From assembly GCA_029962745.1 (NCBI GenBank), contig CM057169.1:15405162-15469161 (forward strand): a DNA stretch of 64,000 bases, in the 5' to 3' direction. The position numbers and the translations under genes are program-made. Positions 10,033 to 20,289 of the stretch are shown here, piece by piece (the first letter of the stretch is position 1; each line of letters starts with the position of its first letter). Origin of the DNA: Echinometra lucunter. Lineage: Eukaryota; Echinodermata; Echinoidea; Camarodonta; Echinometridae. The notes below the pieces were generated by a model, which saw only the letters and a list, made by a program, of their open reading frames with translations, was not told the DNA's origin and searched no databases.

Positions 10033-12726
10033 TGTACTTGTGTTATAGCATTCTCATTTTCTCTACATGTACATTGTATCTTCTACCAATTGATCATTTG
10101 TTCTGAAAAAGTTCACTTGTTACACCTACACAATCTCAATGTCACATCTAAATCACCCCTAATGTGACCATTCTCTGCTCTTCGGAAAATAAACCTACAG
10201 GCTCCTCCCCTTCCTGTCTCTAAGATGTGATTACCCAAATAGCTTGCTACCAGGGTAAACATTTGTCTATGTCTTTCACTTTCAAATGGAAAGGCAATGT
10301 AAACTGACTAAACTCAATGTGACACTGACGGTGATATTCTCTCTTGATCAGCAAGCCAACAATAAAAAAAATCAGAACTCAAGCATGGCCGTTTCAGTTA
10401 CCCACCCCTACTTTTAACCCCAACAATCACATTGAAATTGAAAAGAATACAAAACAAAGAGATTTTCTGCATTACAGCCTATTAATAAAGCAAAATAATT
10501 GACCTATTAATCGAGTAAAATAGCCCCTGACCCTTTTATCATCCTCATGAGGTATTTCTGATAGTTTAGGGGCAAAGTGCCCTCATCAACCCCTGTCAAT
10601 TTTCCACACTTGTACAGACTATTAAAGAAAGGGACAGATAACTGCACTGAAGATACTACAGCTAAAGCTTTTGAATATAAAGATACTACAGCTAAAATTT
10701 TCTGACAAGCATATCAAGATTCTCAAAATGTCCCCAGATCTTCAAATATGCCACCAGGGGTAAATCATGATAGAACAGTCCTTAATTTTTCAAATAATTT
10801 CAACAGAATTTCCCCGAAATACAAAATTAAAATGTAAAAAAATTCCCAATAAAATTCAGAAAGAAGAGATGTCATCCCTATGCTCCTATCCCAAAACCAA
10901 TAACCCTGTACAGATTTAATTTAAAAAAAGTGAATAAAGTTTAAAGACAAGGGAATATAAAGGCAGAAAACTCATAACGGAAAATGCATTTGATTTTGAT
11001 GAATGAGGCAGTATGGAGCTACAAAGCCATGTACATGCAAAACTTTTTTGCAGCCTGTCGGGTATTATTATCTAAATTGACACAGTACATGTATAATCTC
11101 ATCAGGCATGCCTCTGTGTGCAGTCATACAAACAAATATCATAGATGCAGAATCCATATCATCATTCTTCCTTCAGTAAACATGACACATCATATACTTC
11201 ATCGTCATGAAAAATAAGAACATTCACACGAGAGGTACGTTATACGAGATTTGCGAAAGGGAACATGGTAAGAAGCATCAAATCGTCATATACCCAAAGT
11301 AGACCATGGAATGAATTCTCACTTTTCTCATCTCCAATTCCCCCCCCCCCCTTAACTTTAGTTTGTAAATGCTCATGAGTTTTGTTCAGTTTCAGGGTTC
11401 ACCAACACGTGATCTATCCACAATTGCTCTAGGCTTTATTTCGAAGTTACAGGGTTGGGAGTGCCAGGATAAGCTCTAGGTTTGAGTTTAAGAATAAGGG
11501 AAGGGTTAGCAACAGTGTTTTGTCCAGGGTTAAGTTAAGGTGCAGGATACATGTATCGAGAGCTGAGCGCATATCACTGATGATGCATGTGCACAGCAAC
11601 CATTTTGCCTGTGTGAATGAGGAGATTGACAAGGAAGAGTCATCCTGTTGGAGCCCAGACGGGTCTGCCTCTCAAACCACATCAAAAACCACAGCAACAG
11701 ACGATACCATCAGGCCTCAGAGAGGTTAAAGTCATCTCAAGATCTTGTAATGACAAAGATCTTGGGGGGAAATGCTGCACAAAATTCATTCTTAATCATA
11801 TCTGAAGAAATTATGCAATGTCACTATGTCACAGGATGGAATGAAACAGCAAAATGTCAAGAAAATTGCAATATGAGCAAACAGGCCACCACATTACTGA
11901 AAAGATTGCTCAAAAACCCAAACACAGAAACTAAAAGACCCAACATAGATGTGTACATAGGGGACAATTTTTTTTTTTTTTTTTTTTTGGGGGGGGTAAA
12001 TTGCATAGCCAAAATTAATTACAGTCCTCACAATAAAAGCAAAAATCCACATTTATTTTATTAATTACTCATCAATCGTACATGTCTAACAATTCCTGGG
12101 GCACATACTATTTATACAAACCACAATATTCATCGAGTGAGATTTGGTCCATTATGCTGGGATCTATGTTTCAGGTTTTACTCCAGCAACAACTGCTCCA
12201 AGGGCAATGTCCTAAATACTGAATTCTTAACCATAATAAACACTTTATCTCACCATAACCATAACCATAACCACAACCCTAAACCTGTATCCAAATCTAA
12301 AACCCACATGAAACCCTACCTCCCTATATCTCTTTTAGGAAACAAAGCTGGAGCAAACGGTCAGCTCACCATTTTTCGTTATCACCAGAACTTGAGATAA
12401 CCTTTACATTTCCTCCGGTCTGGCACAGTTTGATGTGTCTACAAACACAAGTCTGGGTTGTTTTTCTTTGGTTTCAGGTCATACGTTTTACCAGGAATAC
12501 CCCTGCAAGGACTGCTGGGATAGCACCCGTTGACCCCAACTGAGAAAGGTCACTGTACCATGGTGCTACACCAAAGAGAGTAGGATGACCTAATGGTTCA
12601 ATGCTAGCACAAACCCTAGAGGAAATACCTCTTTCACCCTTTGGTGATAAAGAAAAGAATAATGGCTTTTAACCCAGTGATTACTGGAACCTGGTGACCC
12701 TTGTATAAAGCCTATGATAGGATTCA
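10033..12726. other. Unannotated intronic sequence
   Basis: No gene or clear repeat family. Contains a T-run/G-run pair at about 11969-11996 and a short degenerate CCATAA/CCCTAA stretch near 12251-12290. Confidence 0.5.
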
Positions 12727-12866
12727 GGGGGGTGTTTCATAAAGCTGTTCGTAAGTTACGTACGACTGGTGATATGTTCCTGTGCTACATGTACACGATT
12801 GAGAATCTGATTAGCACCCAAGAACATGTTCCAGTCGTGCGTAAAGTCGTGCGTAACTTACGAACA
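12727..12866 (+). mobile_element. Foldback MITE, first of two head-to-tail copies
   Basis: Starts GGGGGGTGTTTCATAAAGC, with arm GTTCGTAAGTTACGTACGAC and inverse arm GTCGTGCGTAACTTACGAAC, and stops at CGAACAG where the second copy starts. Its right terminal GCTTTATGAAACACC is missing. Confidence 0.85.
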
Positions 12867-13036
12867 GGGGGGTGTTTCATAAAGCTGTTCGTAAGTTACA
12901 TACGACTTTACGCACGACTTGTGATATGTTCTTGTGCTACATGTACAGGATTGAGAATCTGATTAGCACCCAAGAACATGTTCCAGTCGTGCATAAAGTC
13001 GTGCGTAACTTACGAACAGCTTTATGAAACACCCCC
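12867..13036 (+). mobile_element. Foldback MITE, second head-to-tail copy, complete
   Basis: Starts GGGGGGTGTTTCATAAAGC 140 bp after the first copy and ends GCTTTATGAAACACCCCC. The arms are near-perfect inverted repeats of about 50 bp. The loop (GATTGAGAATCTGATTAGCA) is shared with copy one. Confidence 0.88.
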
Positions 13037-13105
13037 AGTTGTCAACAGGTCAAACCGGCCCTGAATATGCTGGTTGCATTTTGTTGACAAGTTTTGTTCC
13101 CTTAA

Positions 13106-13463
13106 GGTGCTTTCACACATGATGCGACAGTGTGGTAACACGCTGTGTCACCACACTTTTTTGTGTACAAGCCTATGGGGTATAGGGCGACAAAAAAATG
13201 TCGCCGAGGCAGGACACACTTTTTTTTGCTGCCTAGATACACAAAAAATGTGCACCAATCAAATTTCTAAAAATTTAGCACAAAAATTGTTGCCATGAGA
13301 TTGCCTGCGCAAGTTTTGACAATATGCTCTCTTATTGAGAGTTGACGCGTTAATTCGCGTTCATTAGCATATGTGGTGACACAAAGTCCCACCATGTGTG
13401 AAGACGAAACAGTGTGGCGCCAAAGTGTGTTACCACACTGTAGCATCATGTGTGAAAGCACCT
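13106..13463. mobile_element. MITE with 36-37 bp inverted ends, family G
   Basis: TTAA at 13102-13105 on the left, TTAG at the matching right position. Left AAGGTGCTTTCACACATGAT plus ACAGTGTGGTAACAC is mirrored at 13425-13463 with one mismatch. The interior (GACGCGTTAATTCGCGTTCA, GCGCAAGTTTTGACAA) is homologous in inverse orientation to 38398-38735. Confidence 0.82.
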
Positions 13464-13738
13464 TTAGAGTTCTTTCAGATGCATCTGTAATCTACCCTTG
13501 TTCCAATCTCTTTCTCCTACCAGGTAGCTCTTTTAAGGATATTGGATGAAAAAAAAAACCCCATAAACTAGGACTTTGATCGTCAAGGATGATGCCTGGA
13601 TTCACAAACCATGATGAGTCAGGCTTAATAGTGCATTATTCTCATATTCTCCATCACCAAGCAAGGCAGTAAGTATCCAGGGTTTCACAATGACTTTTTC
13701 ACAGGAGGTTCACAGAGTTCAGACTGAATGCAAGATTG

Positions 13739-14042
13739 TCACTACGATTCAGAATTGAGTTCGCTTTTAATCCTACAAGGAGGCTCGCAATCGCCAGGAA
13801 TTTCAATTTTTGTATTCATAGGACTATTGCTATTACGTCACTACGATTCAGAATTGAGTTTGCTTTTATTCCTACAGGGAGGGTCGCAATTGCGCAGAAT
13901 TTCAATTTTTGTATTCATACGACTATGCGAAACTTCAACAACTAAGATTTCACATGTTTAAATGTTCATCTCAAATGCTATAACAATTTTTTTTTCCAAA
14001 ATCGGATCGCAGATGGATCGTATAGTGTGCGGCTGGCTTTAA
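13739..14042 (-). mobile_element. TTAA-ended repeat next to glypican exon 5, family H
   Basis: On the minus strand it begins at TTAA (14039-14042) with AGCCAGCCGCACACTATACG. This matches the element at 56186-56585 (AAGCCCACTGCACACTATAC), as do internal TCCTATGAATAC and CTGAATCGTAGTG blocks. It contains a 99-bp direct duplication starting TCACTACGATTCAGAATTGA at 13739 and 13838. The left terminus is not defined. Its right end lies 12 bp from the exon boundary. Confidence 0.68.
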
Positions 14043-14054
14043 GCATCAACTTAC

Positions 14055-14220
14055 CAATATAATAATTCCATTCGGCGTCCAACTCTGCCTGGCTGGCCAA
14101 GCACCCTTTCATGATATTGAGACAGAGCGAATGGCAGGGCTTGACGAAGGGAATACCTTTACAATGAGGGCAGTACGACATTCTCATAAGGGACTTCCGA
14201 CATTCTGGTGTAGGCTCCAC
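14055..14220 (-). CDS. GPC: Glypican, internal exon (probably exon 5) with the glypican signature
   Basis: Encodes 55 codons plus one base of a split codon: VEPTPECRKSLMRMSYC, then PHCKGIPFVKPCHSLC, then LNIMKGCLASQAELDAEW, ending NYYI. The block CPHCKGIPFVKPCHSLCLN followed by IMKGC fits the glypican signature as I recall it (C-x2-C-x-G-[LIVM]-x4-P-C-x2-[FY]-C-x2-[LIVM]-x2-G-C). The one deviation is Leu where Phe/Tyr is usual. Six conserved Cys are present. LDAEW is typical of GPC1-like proteins. The acceptor is CTGTCTCCAG and the donor GTAAGT; the last base G should pair with the next exon to form Asp/Ala as in human FID. The next exon is not seen down to position 1. A MITE terminus lies 12 bp from this exon (see 13739-14042). 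Confidence 0.94.
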
Positions 14221-14477
14221 CTGGAGACAGAAACACAAACACAGATTTTGTGGAGTCTACATTGCTGAAAAGGTAAACAGTGCCTGAAAACACAAAACAA
14301 TATTGAAAAACAAACACTATGCAAAGGCTCCAAACTATTTCTTTCTTCTTTCTTTCTTTCTTTACGATACTGAAAGGTTAAGCGTCTGTATGCATACATG
14401 CTTCTTTTTCAAACTTCCACACTGGGGGGCTCATGTAAACAATATACCGAATATATAATTATGAATATTACTTTCAG

Positions 14478-14684
14478 TTATTGTAAACATGGAATACTTC
14501 GCGGTGTGGAAATTTTCGTGCATTTCGCGTGGTGTGAAAATAAAACCGCACAAAATATCTTGTTTATTTTACATATGAATACAGTTATCCTAAATGTCCT
14601 TGAAAATTGAAAATGCACGATTGTGTTTATACCGGCTGAGCGCGAAAAAATTAATCACACGAAAATTTCCACTTTAACAGTAAA
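14478..14684 (+). mobile_element. TACTGTAAA-type foldback repeat, copy 1
   Basis: Ends TTATTGTAAACATGG and AACAGTAAA are inverted. The interior has GTGGAAATTTTCGTGCATTT, then GTGTGAAAATAAAACCGCAC. Copies at 33117-33275 (same strand) and 50976-51185 (inverse). Confidence 0.7.
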
Positions 14685-15160
14685 TGGGCCACTATGCCGA
14701 AGATAACTCTGGCTGTGGCTTTTGGAAAATGTGTGTTATACCAAAGTCAAGTCATGCTCAACAGGTTTCTTTTTACACAGATACCTCTGAAAATTCATTT
14801 CATTCTGCTAAAAAAAACTGTGGGGTATTTATGTGTTTGTGGTTTTCATTTCCTCAAACTGACAGTCAAGGCATCAGTGCGGATTGCATCCATGGTATTT
14901 GCAAGAGAGTACTTTGAATGTCAATCGGGTGAAAAACAAATTGTAGCAATCAGAAAGTCATTATCTTGAATGGTACTTTATCCTTCATGCAAACAATCCA
15001 TTTTGTTATTAATGTCTCTTTCTACAGGCTTTTCATAATCAGAATCACTCTCAATTTTTATTTAAGTGGGACACGGAGAGAACTATGTTATCAATTTCAA
15101 TTCATTTTATCATGAAGATTACAGCATATCAATCTCCCTCTCTTAAATCATTTATCTTAA

Positions 15161-15561
15161 AGGGGGTACCCAATGCTGAAACAATGTGAGTTCATTTAAA
15201 AGAGCATGATTTCATCAGCAGAAAATCATCTGCCTAAATTTTTTTCGAAAGTTGTGTTGCCAAGGAAACCCCCAAATGTGGTAAGATTTCAGGATATTTT
15301 TGACCCTTCAGCTGTGTCCCAGTTTCAATTGGGTACCCACTTTGACGTCAAAATGACGTCAAAGTGGGTACCTTGTCGCGCAATTCTAGCAAAATGCACA
15401 CAAGGTATAATACATACTGTACAGTCTAGTGCGCAGCACAACTGCAATGCGCGAAGCTGGGTACCCACTTTTACGTCATACCTCATACTCAAAATTTTTA
15501 ATCTTATTCTTCTTAGAATTCTTCATATATCAATAAAAAAAATTACCATTGTGTAATCACT
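15161..15561 (+). mobile_element. TTAA-flanked MITE, family A, copy 2
   Basis: TTAA at 15157-15160 and 15562-15565. Starts AGGGGGTACCCAATGCTGAA and ends CCATTGTGTAATCACT. It contains an inverted repeat GGTACCCACTTTGACGTCA (15332-15350), spacer AAA, mirrored at 15354-15372 without mismatch. This places two CRE palindromes (TGACGTCA) 3 bp apart. A 116-codon open frame is not supported as coding (see rejected items). Confidence 0.86.
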
Positions 15562-15687
15562 TTAATGTAATAATAATAAGTAATATTATAATCACAATGA
15601 TTGGGTTTTATTTTCCTAGGGTAGCCACATCAGTATCACTACTGTTCTTCCTGCGGGCCCTGCAATTATCATTACCCCAGCAATGCC

Positions 15688-15811
15688 AGGTACCCATTTA
15701 CTACACCTGGGTCAAGAGGGACACCTGTGAGCAAAACACATCGTCCAGGGATGTAAGCACCTCTCATATGAGAGGCAAGAACCTTGACCATTATACCACA
15801 GTGCTTCCTGG
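15688..15811 (-). mobile_element. Degraded tRNA-derived SINE
   Basis: On the minus strand the head GGAAGCACTGTGGTATAATG includes an A-box-like TGGTATAATGG (15788-15798). The B box is eroded (GGTGCTTACATCCC). The 3' module (plus-strand text TACCCATTTACTACACCTGG) is shared with the SINE at 60880-61040. Confidence 0.65.
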
Positions 15812-15830
15812 GGAAGCTTCTGAGAGTTAA

Positions 15831-16318
15831 AGGCATTGGCTAACTTTGTGAGCAGCTGATTTAAAAAATTCTCAAACTGAGATGAAACATGTGTATGAGT
15901 ACTTGTATTTGTACTCAAAAACCCTGAAACCAACCATAATTTGGAATAAAAAACTGTCATTTAGACGCAAACCAAGATTTTATTAGCTTTCGTCTCGAGA
16001 GACAATGAACTAAGAGGACCGTTTGCACGAATTAAAAAATAACGTTATGTGCCTTCTGCCACGTGATACGCCAATACACACAGTGCGGTCCGTTGAGCCA
16101 TCCGCGCATGCGCACTCCGTATGTCTGGTCTGTGCAACCGACCCTCATATATTTTTTAAACATTGGTTCGCATTTCTATTATTTAAAAATACTTCCTGTA
16201 GATATTTTACTCTGAAACTTTCAGACTGGTATTTTTACACAATAACCCCTATGCTTATCCCATCTTCAAGTAACAAAATGAGATTTTTTTAAAATCATAA
16301 CAATGTTAACCAATGTCT
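15831..16318 (+). mobile_element. TTAA-flanked MITE, family B, copy 1
   Basis: TTAA at 15827-15830 and 16319-16322; ends AGGCATTGGCTAAC and GTTAACCAATGTCT are inverted. Shares long blocks (GAGTACTTGTATTTGTACTC, TTCGTCTCGAGAGACAAT) with 18303-18716 and inversely with 31210-31689. Inside a glypican intron, about 90 bp from exon 4. Confidence 0.88.
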
Positions 16319-16404
16319 TTAAATTATATTTGTTCCTGAGGTAATTCCTTTGATGAGAACATCTTCCAAAGTGATATGCAATAATTTTTTTTTTTAAAGA
16401 ATAC

Positions 16405-16644
16405 CTTAGTTCCTCTTGTTATTGCATCACGGCCAATACCAAGCCCCTGGCCAAACGTCCTGGCTGCTACGAACGACTTCTTGGCCCTGTCGATGAGGGT
16501 GTTGGCCACGTCACCAAACGGTTTCAGACTCTCCATGATAACGTCTTGTCTCGTACAGCTCCAGAAATCGTCTGTGTACTTGTACTGCGGGTTGAGAAGC
16601 TGGAATATCCGCTCAAATAACTGATTGAAGAAGTCCCCCATAAC
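16405..16644 (-). CDS. GPC: Glypican, internal exon (probably exon 4)
   Basis: Exactly 80 codons, phase 0 at both ends, beginning VMGDFFNQLFERIFQLLNPQ and ending GIGRDAITRGTK. Core motifs are LNPQYKYTDDFWSC (one conserved Cys), LKPFGDV and SFVAARTFGQGLGIGRD. These match human glypican blocks such as EYLECVSKYTEQLKPFGDV and AFVAARTFAQGL. LKPFGDV plus FVAARTF are diagnostic for the GPC1/2/4/6 class. The acceptor is ATTATGCAG. The donor is GTATTC, which has a normal exonic AAG but lacks G at +5, so it looks weak; no other GT lies nearby that keeps the frame. Joining to the exon at 14220 gives RGTK-VEPTPEC, which aligns well with VSVVNPTAQC of GPC4 and supports this donor. Confidence 0.93.
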
Positions 16645-17073
16645 CTGCATAATCAAGTTTTCATTTAAAAAAAATTCTTTTAGAGGATGTTTTGCAGAGG
16701 ATAAATTGACTGCTGATAATCAGCAGGGATTGGATAACGTTATGCTCTAGCAACAGTGTAATACATTGTACATTCAATCTTTTAATCAAGGAAAATATCA
16801 AGAGAATGAACACTTTCTCATCCAAAGAAATTGGAAATTGAGATTTTAGGTAAGGCTTCTCTCACAAATAAATAACGATTTCTCAAATACTAAGAAATGC
16901 ATATTACACACTTATCAATAAAAGGAATCTCAATCAAGGAACATCCATGCAAACACAAAAAAAACATTCATGAATACAGTTGGATGTAAGCATCTTTTAT
17001 TTTATTGTCACTATAAGGCTGGCTGATAGATAATTTCTGAATTAAATCATCAATTATCAAAGTCGTTTCTTAC
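16645..17073 (-). other. Glypican intron between exons 3 and 4 (429 bp)
   Basis: Runs from donor GTAAGA after codon GAG to acceptor ATTATGCAG before codon GTT. It is AT-rich with no recognised repeat. It is phase 0 and the shortest intron in the window. Confidence 0.9.
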
Positions 17074-17231
17074 CTCTGAAAGATCAATGTCTCTTCCATA
17101 ATAATAATTCCTGAAGTTTGTGTAAAGATCATCAAATAAATCTTTGTTCTGCTCGTACAGTGTATCGTATGTCCTTGTGAACATATCGTCCAAATCCGCT
17201 TGCGAATTCACAATAAGTTCTTTGATGAAAT
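17074..17231 (-). CDS. GPC: Glypican, internal exon (probably exon 3)
   Basis: Encodes 52 codons after completing a split codon: FIKELIVNSQADLDDMF, then TRTYDTLYEQNKDLFDDLY, then TNFRNYYYGRDIDLSE. This corresponds to the helical part of the glypican N-terminal domain (human GPC4 has FKELLENAEKSLNDMF and HLYMQNSELFKDLF in the same order). The acceptor is CATTCACAG and the donor GTAAGA, directly after GAG, so the downstream junction is phase 0. It lies 429 bp upstream, in transcript sense, of the next exon and about 36 kb from the previous one. No Cys occurs in this exon, as expected for the helical region. The frame is open beyond both splice sites only by chance; the boundaries rest on splice consensus, phase and homology. 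Confidence 0.93.
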
Positions 17232-17340
17232 CTGTGAATGGATGACAAAAATATACAAAGAACAATTGTAAATTTCAATTATCAAAGGCAAGTTCTACGA
17301 TGTTTTCTTCAGTAAAAATTTGGGAAAAGGAAGACATTAA

Positions 17341-17910
17341 AGGGGATAGAAACTGAGAAATCATGGGGAAAGATAGGGTGATCTCGGATGAGAGAGGGGA
17401 ATGCAGTCGGCCACTCGAGTTTCAAGAAAAGGGATAATCCATTCTAAACAACTGTGATTTATTGCCGTACGTGTTTCAAATTTCGCGCAATGAAAAAGCT
17501 AATAAACAGCTAGTCATATGGAAAAACAATTACATGGCCAGCTCCCTGGGAGAGCCTAAGGGGTGTTACGTAATCCGCGGCGACGACATGTCGGGGAAAG
17601 GTAATGGAGTTTAATGGCTAGACTAACAAACCAGAAGTAAACTATATTTTGTATTTTGAAATGTTGGAGCATTATAAAAGACGTTTCTTCGAGTGAACAC
17701 GATGAGACCCGTTAAGAGTCTAAACACTTAGAGTTGTTGAGAAATGTGAGAACCCGAAGTGTATGACTTGGTTGAGTTCGGTAAGCTTCGTGCTGTCAGA
17801 ACTTTATAGCATTAGTCCGACGGGCTCGCATAACGGACGGATTATAGTGTACAAGTAAACAAGCCTTTTGCAAATTCATTTTCCCCATGATTTCCCACTT
17901 GCTGGCCGCT
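17341..17910. mobile_element. TTAA-flanked MITE, family F
   Basis: TTAA at 17337-17340 and 17911-17914. Inverted ends: AAATCATGGGGAAA near 17372 pairs with TTTTCCCCATGATTT near 17879, with partly matching outer bases. Contains GC-rich text (TCCGCGGCGACGACATGTCG) unlike the surroundings. Confidence 0.72.
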
Positions 17911-17914
17911 TTAA

Positions 17915-18302
17915 GAAAGGAAGAACAATAGTAAACATTGCTAATCAGAAGGATATTGTGGATTTTAAAAAGTTCAAGCTCTAAAATGCTCTGATGAAAT
18001 CTGTGAAAAATAACAGAGATGAAGATCAACTGTGAATTTTATCATAGGGATCTTGTTTATTTCATCTACATCATTTGATATTTCACAAAATTTGTGAAAA
18101 GGAGACAAAAAAGATCGAAAGAACAAGCATAAACAGAGAAAATCAGAGGGATATTGCACATGAAATCTGCGAAGAGGATGGCATGGGAGGAATGATGGTA
18201 AATGTAAAAAAAAAAAGGGGGGTACATGTATTTCAACATGTATTATGGAACAGACTGCTCAATATACTGAATATGATAAAGATGGTAATTCTATATTCTT
18301 AA
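17915..18302. other. Unannotated spacer between MITEs
   Basis: AT-rich; no recognised feature. Confidence 0.5.
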
Positions 18303-18716
18303 AGGCATTGGCTAACTTTGTGAGTAGCTGATTTAAAAAATTCTCAAACTAAGATGAAACATGTGTATGAGTACTTGTATTTGTACTCAAAAACCCTGAA
18401 ACAAACCATAATTTGGAATGAAAAGGTGTAAGTTAGACGCAAACGGCAATGTTATTATCCTTCGTCTCACGAGACAATCACTAAGAGGACTACTTTGCTT
18501 GAATTTGAAAATGCCGTTATGTGCCTCCCGCCGCGTGATACGCCAATACACACTACTAAGGTGAGTCATATGCGCATGCGCACTCCTTAGGTCTATTCTG
18601 TGCAACTGACCCTCGTATATTTTTCAAACATTGGTTCACATTTTTTATATTTAAAAATACTTCCTGTGGATATTATTATAGATTTTTTAGAATCATAACA
18701 ATGTTAACCAATGCCT
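18303..18716 (+). mobile_element. TTAA-flanked MITE, family B, copy 2
   Basis: TTAA at 18299-18302 and 18717-18720; ends AGGCATTGGCTAAC and GTTAACCAATGCCT. Shorter than copies 1 and 3 because of a deletion near the right end (TTCCTGTGGATATTATTATA runs directly into the terminal block). Confidence 0.9.
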
Positions 18717-18720
18717 TTAA

Positions 18721-19122
18721 ACTTAAAGCAAGGTCCAACTAAAATGCACTTCTCCCCTCCCTGTTATCCCCACACCCCACCGTCCCCCTCTTTCTAATAT
18801 CCATATGCTCCTTCCAAGGCTCCTAAAAACAAACTGCCACGGAAAAACAATGAAAGCAGCAGCATCACATGGGTCCCAAGAGAAGAGATTAATTCAAAGT
18901 GGAAAAGTGCTTCAGAAATAAATCATATCTCTACAATTGAAGATTGATGCAGAGTTTATGACTGATGGGTCTTTTCCGTTCCAGCGAGCAGAAAGATTTG
19001 CATCCCTCCCATTTGGGTCTCATAACAGAATCACATCATGTGTCATCCACATCTGAAATGAAATCTTATCTTGCTATAAAACAATCTTCTAGTTCTATAT
19101 CTGCTGCTGAAAGCTACAGGGC
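18721..19122. other. Unannotated intronic sequence
   Basis: Nothing recognised. Confidence 0.5.
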
Positions 19123-19280
19123 TACACTCTCAGAAAAATTATTAGGTTGGTTAAAATATGAACCGACCGACTGTTAGTTAAAATGTAAAAAACACATGTT
19201 TTGTGTTTTTTTAATCAACAGTCGGTCGGTTCATATTTTAACCAACCTAATGATTTTAAACCAACTTTTCTGGGAGTGTA
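19123..19280. mobile_element. MITE with TACACTCTCAGAAAA ends and a 35-bp perfect inner palindrome arm
   Basis: Ends TACACTCTCAGAAAA and TTTTCTGGGAGTGTA are inverted. Inside, ATTAGGTTGGTTAAAATATG plus 15 further bases (19141-19175) is perfectly mirrored on the other side of an AT-rich loop. Non-coding. Confidence 0.85.
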
Positions 19281-19915
19281 TTTACTGATATACTTTCTCA
19301 TGATGGAGATCATATCCTTCTAATTATTTTGTTTGTTGTTTGGTTTTGGGGGGAGGGCCATTGAGATAGGGTGCCAAAGAATTGAGAGAAATTAACTTAA
19401 CACACAGGAGACTGTGACGAGACTTCATTCCCAAGTCATTATAGAAGACTACAACCCAGGAACTTTAAAATGTGGACACTGACCTCCCCGATTTCTGTAC
19501 ATTTTTGGGTCTGAAGACATGAACAGGGCACAGAGACAGTCATCGGAGAATACCCAGCTGGTAACTGGAGCAATTTATTCATCAACCCAAGCAAGAGGGT
19601 TAAAGAATAAATTGGTCATGTACAGTAGTGTGGAAGGGGGCCGGGGAAGGGGGGGGGGGGGAAGGGGGCCGGGGAAGGGGGGGGGGGGGAGGGGGGAGGT
19701 GTACGTTGGTCGTTATTACTGAGTATGATAATGGACTTCTAACAGTTTATATCTGAGCGGGAGGGGGGGGGGGGGGGGGGTTATCATTTACCATACTGAA
19801 AGGGGGCCCAGAGTATGACCTACATTAGATTTGATGTACTAAGTATGCAACTATCACCATGTTCAGACTACCGGAGATCCTGTTTGCAATCCCATAGTGT
19901 GGGGCAAATGCAGTG
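19281..19915. other. G-rich low-complexity stretch
   Basis: Contains GGGGCCGGGGAAGGGG-type duplicated G-rich blocks (about 19636-19697) and an 18-G run at 19763-19780. No gene recognised. Confidence 0.6.
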
Positions 19916-20078
19916 CAGTCAAACCTGCTTTACTGACTACCTGCCTAGAAAGATCACAATTTTTTATTTTCCATGAAAAGTTTTGTCTATTGCAACATGT
20001 ATTGAAGAAACCTGCACATAAAGACACTTTTCTTGTCTTCCTACAGCAGTTCTTTATGGACAGGTTTCATTGTACAGT
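19916..20078. mobile_element. Foldback with AGTCAAACCTG / CAGGTTTCATTG ends, copy 1
   Basis: Inverted ends AGTCAAACCTG and GACAGGTTTCATTGTAC resemble the copy at 30212-30394. The interior is eroded. Confidence 0.6.
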
Positions 20079-20289
20079 ATGAAATGGTATGAATACAACA
20101 GAGTTACATGGGGCACCATGTATGAAATATGACTGACAGTATGACAGGGTGGTGATCAAGAAGCATGTCTTGAGGAAGCCCTTGGAGAAATGGTCATGAG
20201 AGAAATATCTTGTAGTATGACAGAACTAACCCGGTACAGTGTTCTGAGGATGGAACAGCTTCTTCAGAGTAAAAGAAACATCAACGAAT

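Larger units (their letters stand above)
1..14054 (-). other. Glypican intron downstream of exon 5, incomplete in the window
   Basis: Begins with donor GTAAGT at 14054 and runs off the low-coordinate edge. The next expected exon (continuation of the Cys-rich domain up to a QGCG-like motif) was not found on the minus strand, so the intron is at least 14 kb. Confidence 0.75.
14221..16404 (-). other. Glypican intron between exons 4 and 5 (2184 bp)
   Basis: Bounded by donor GTATTC at the high-coordinate end and acceptor CTGTCTCCAG at the low end. It contains a TACTGTAAA-type repeat, two TTAA-flanked MITEs and a SINE relic, each listed separately. The part at 14691-15156 shows nothing I recognise. 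Confidence 0.9.

Noticed and set aside
12251..12290. Interstitial telomere repeat
   Set aside because: Only a few CCATAA and one CCCTAA hexamer; too short and degenerate.
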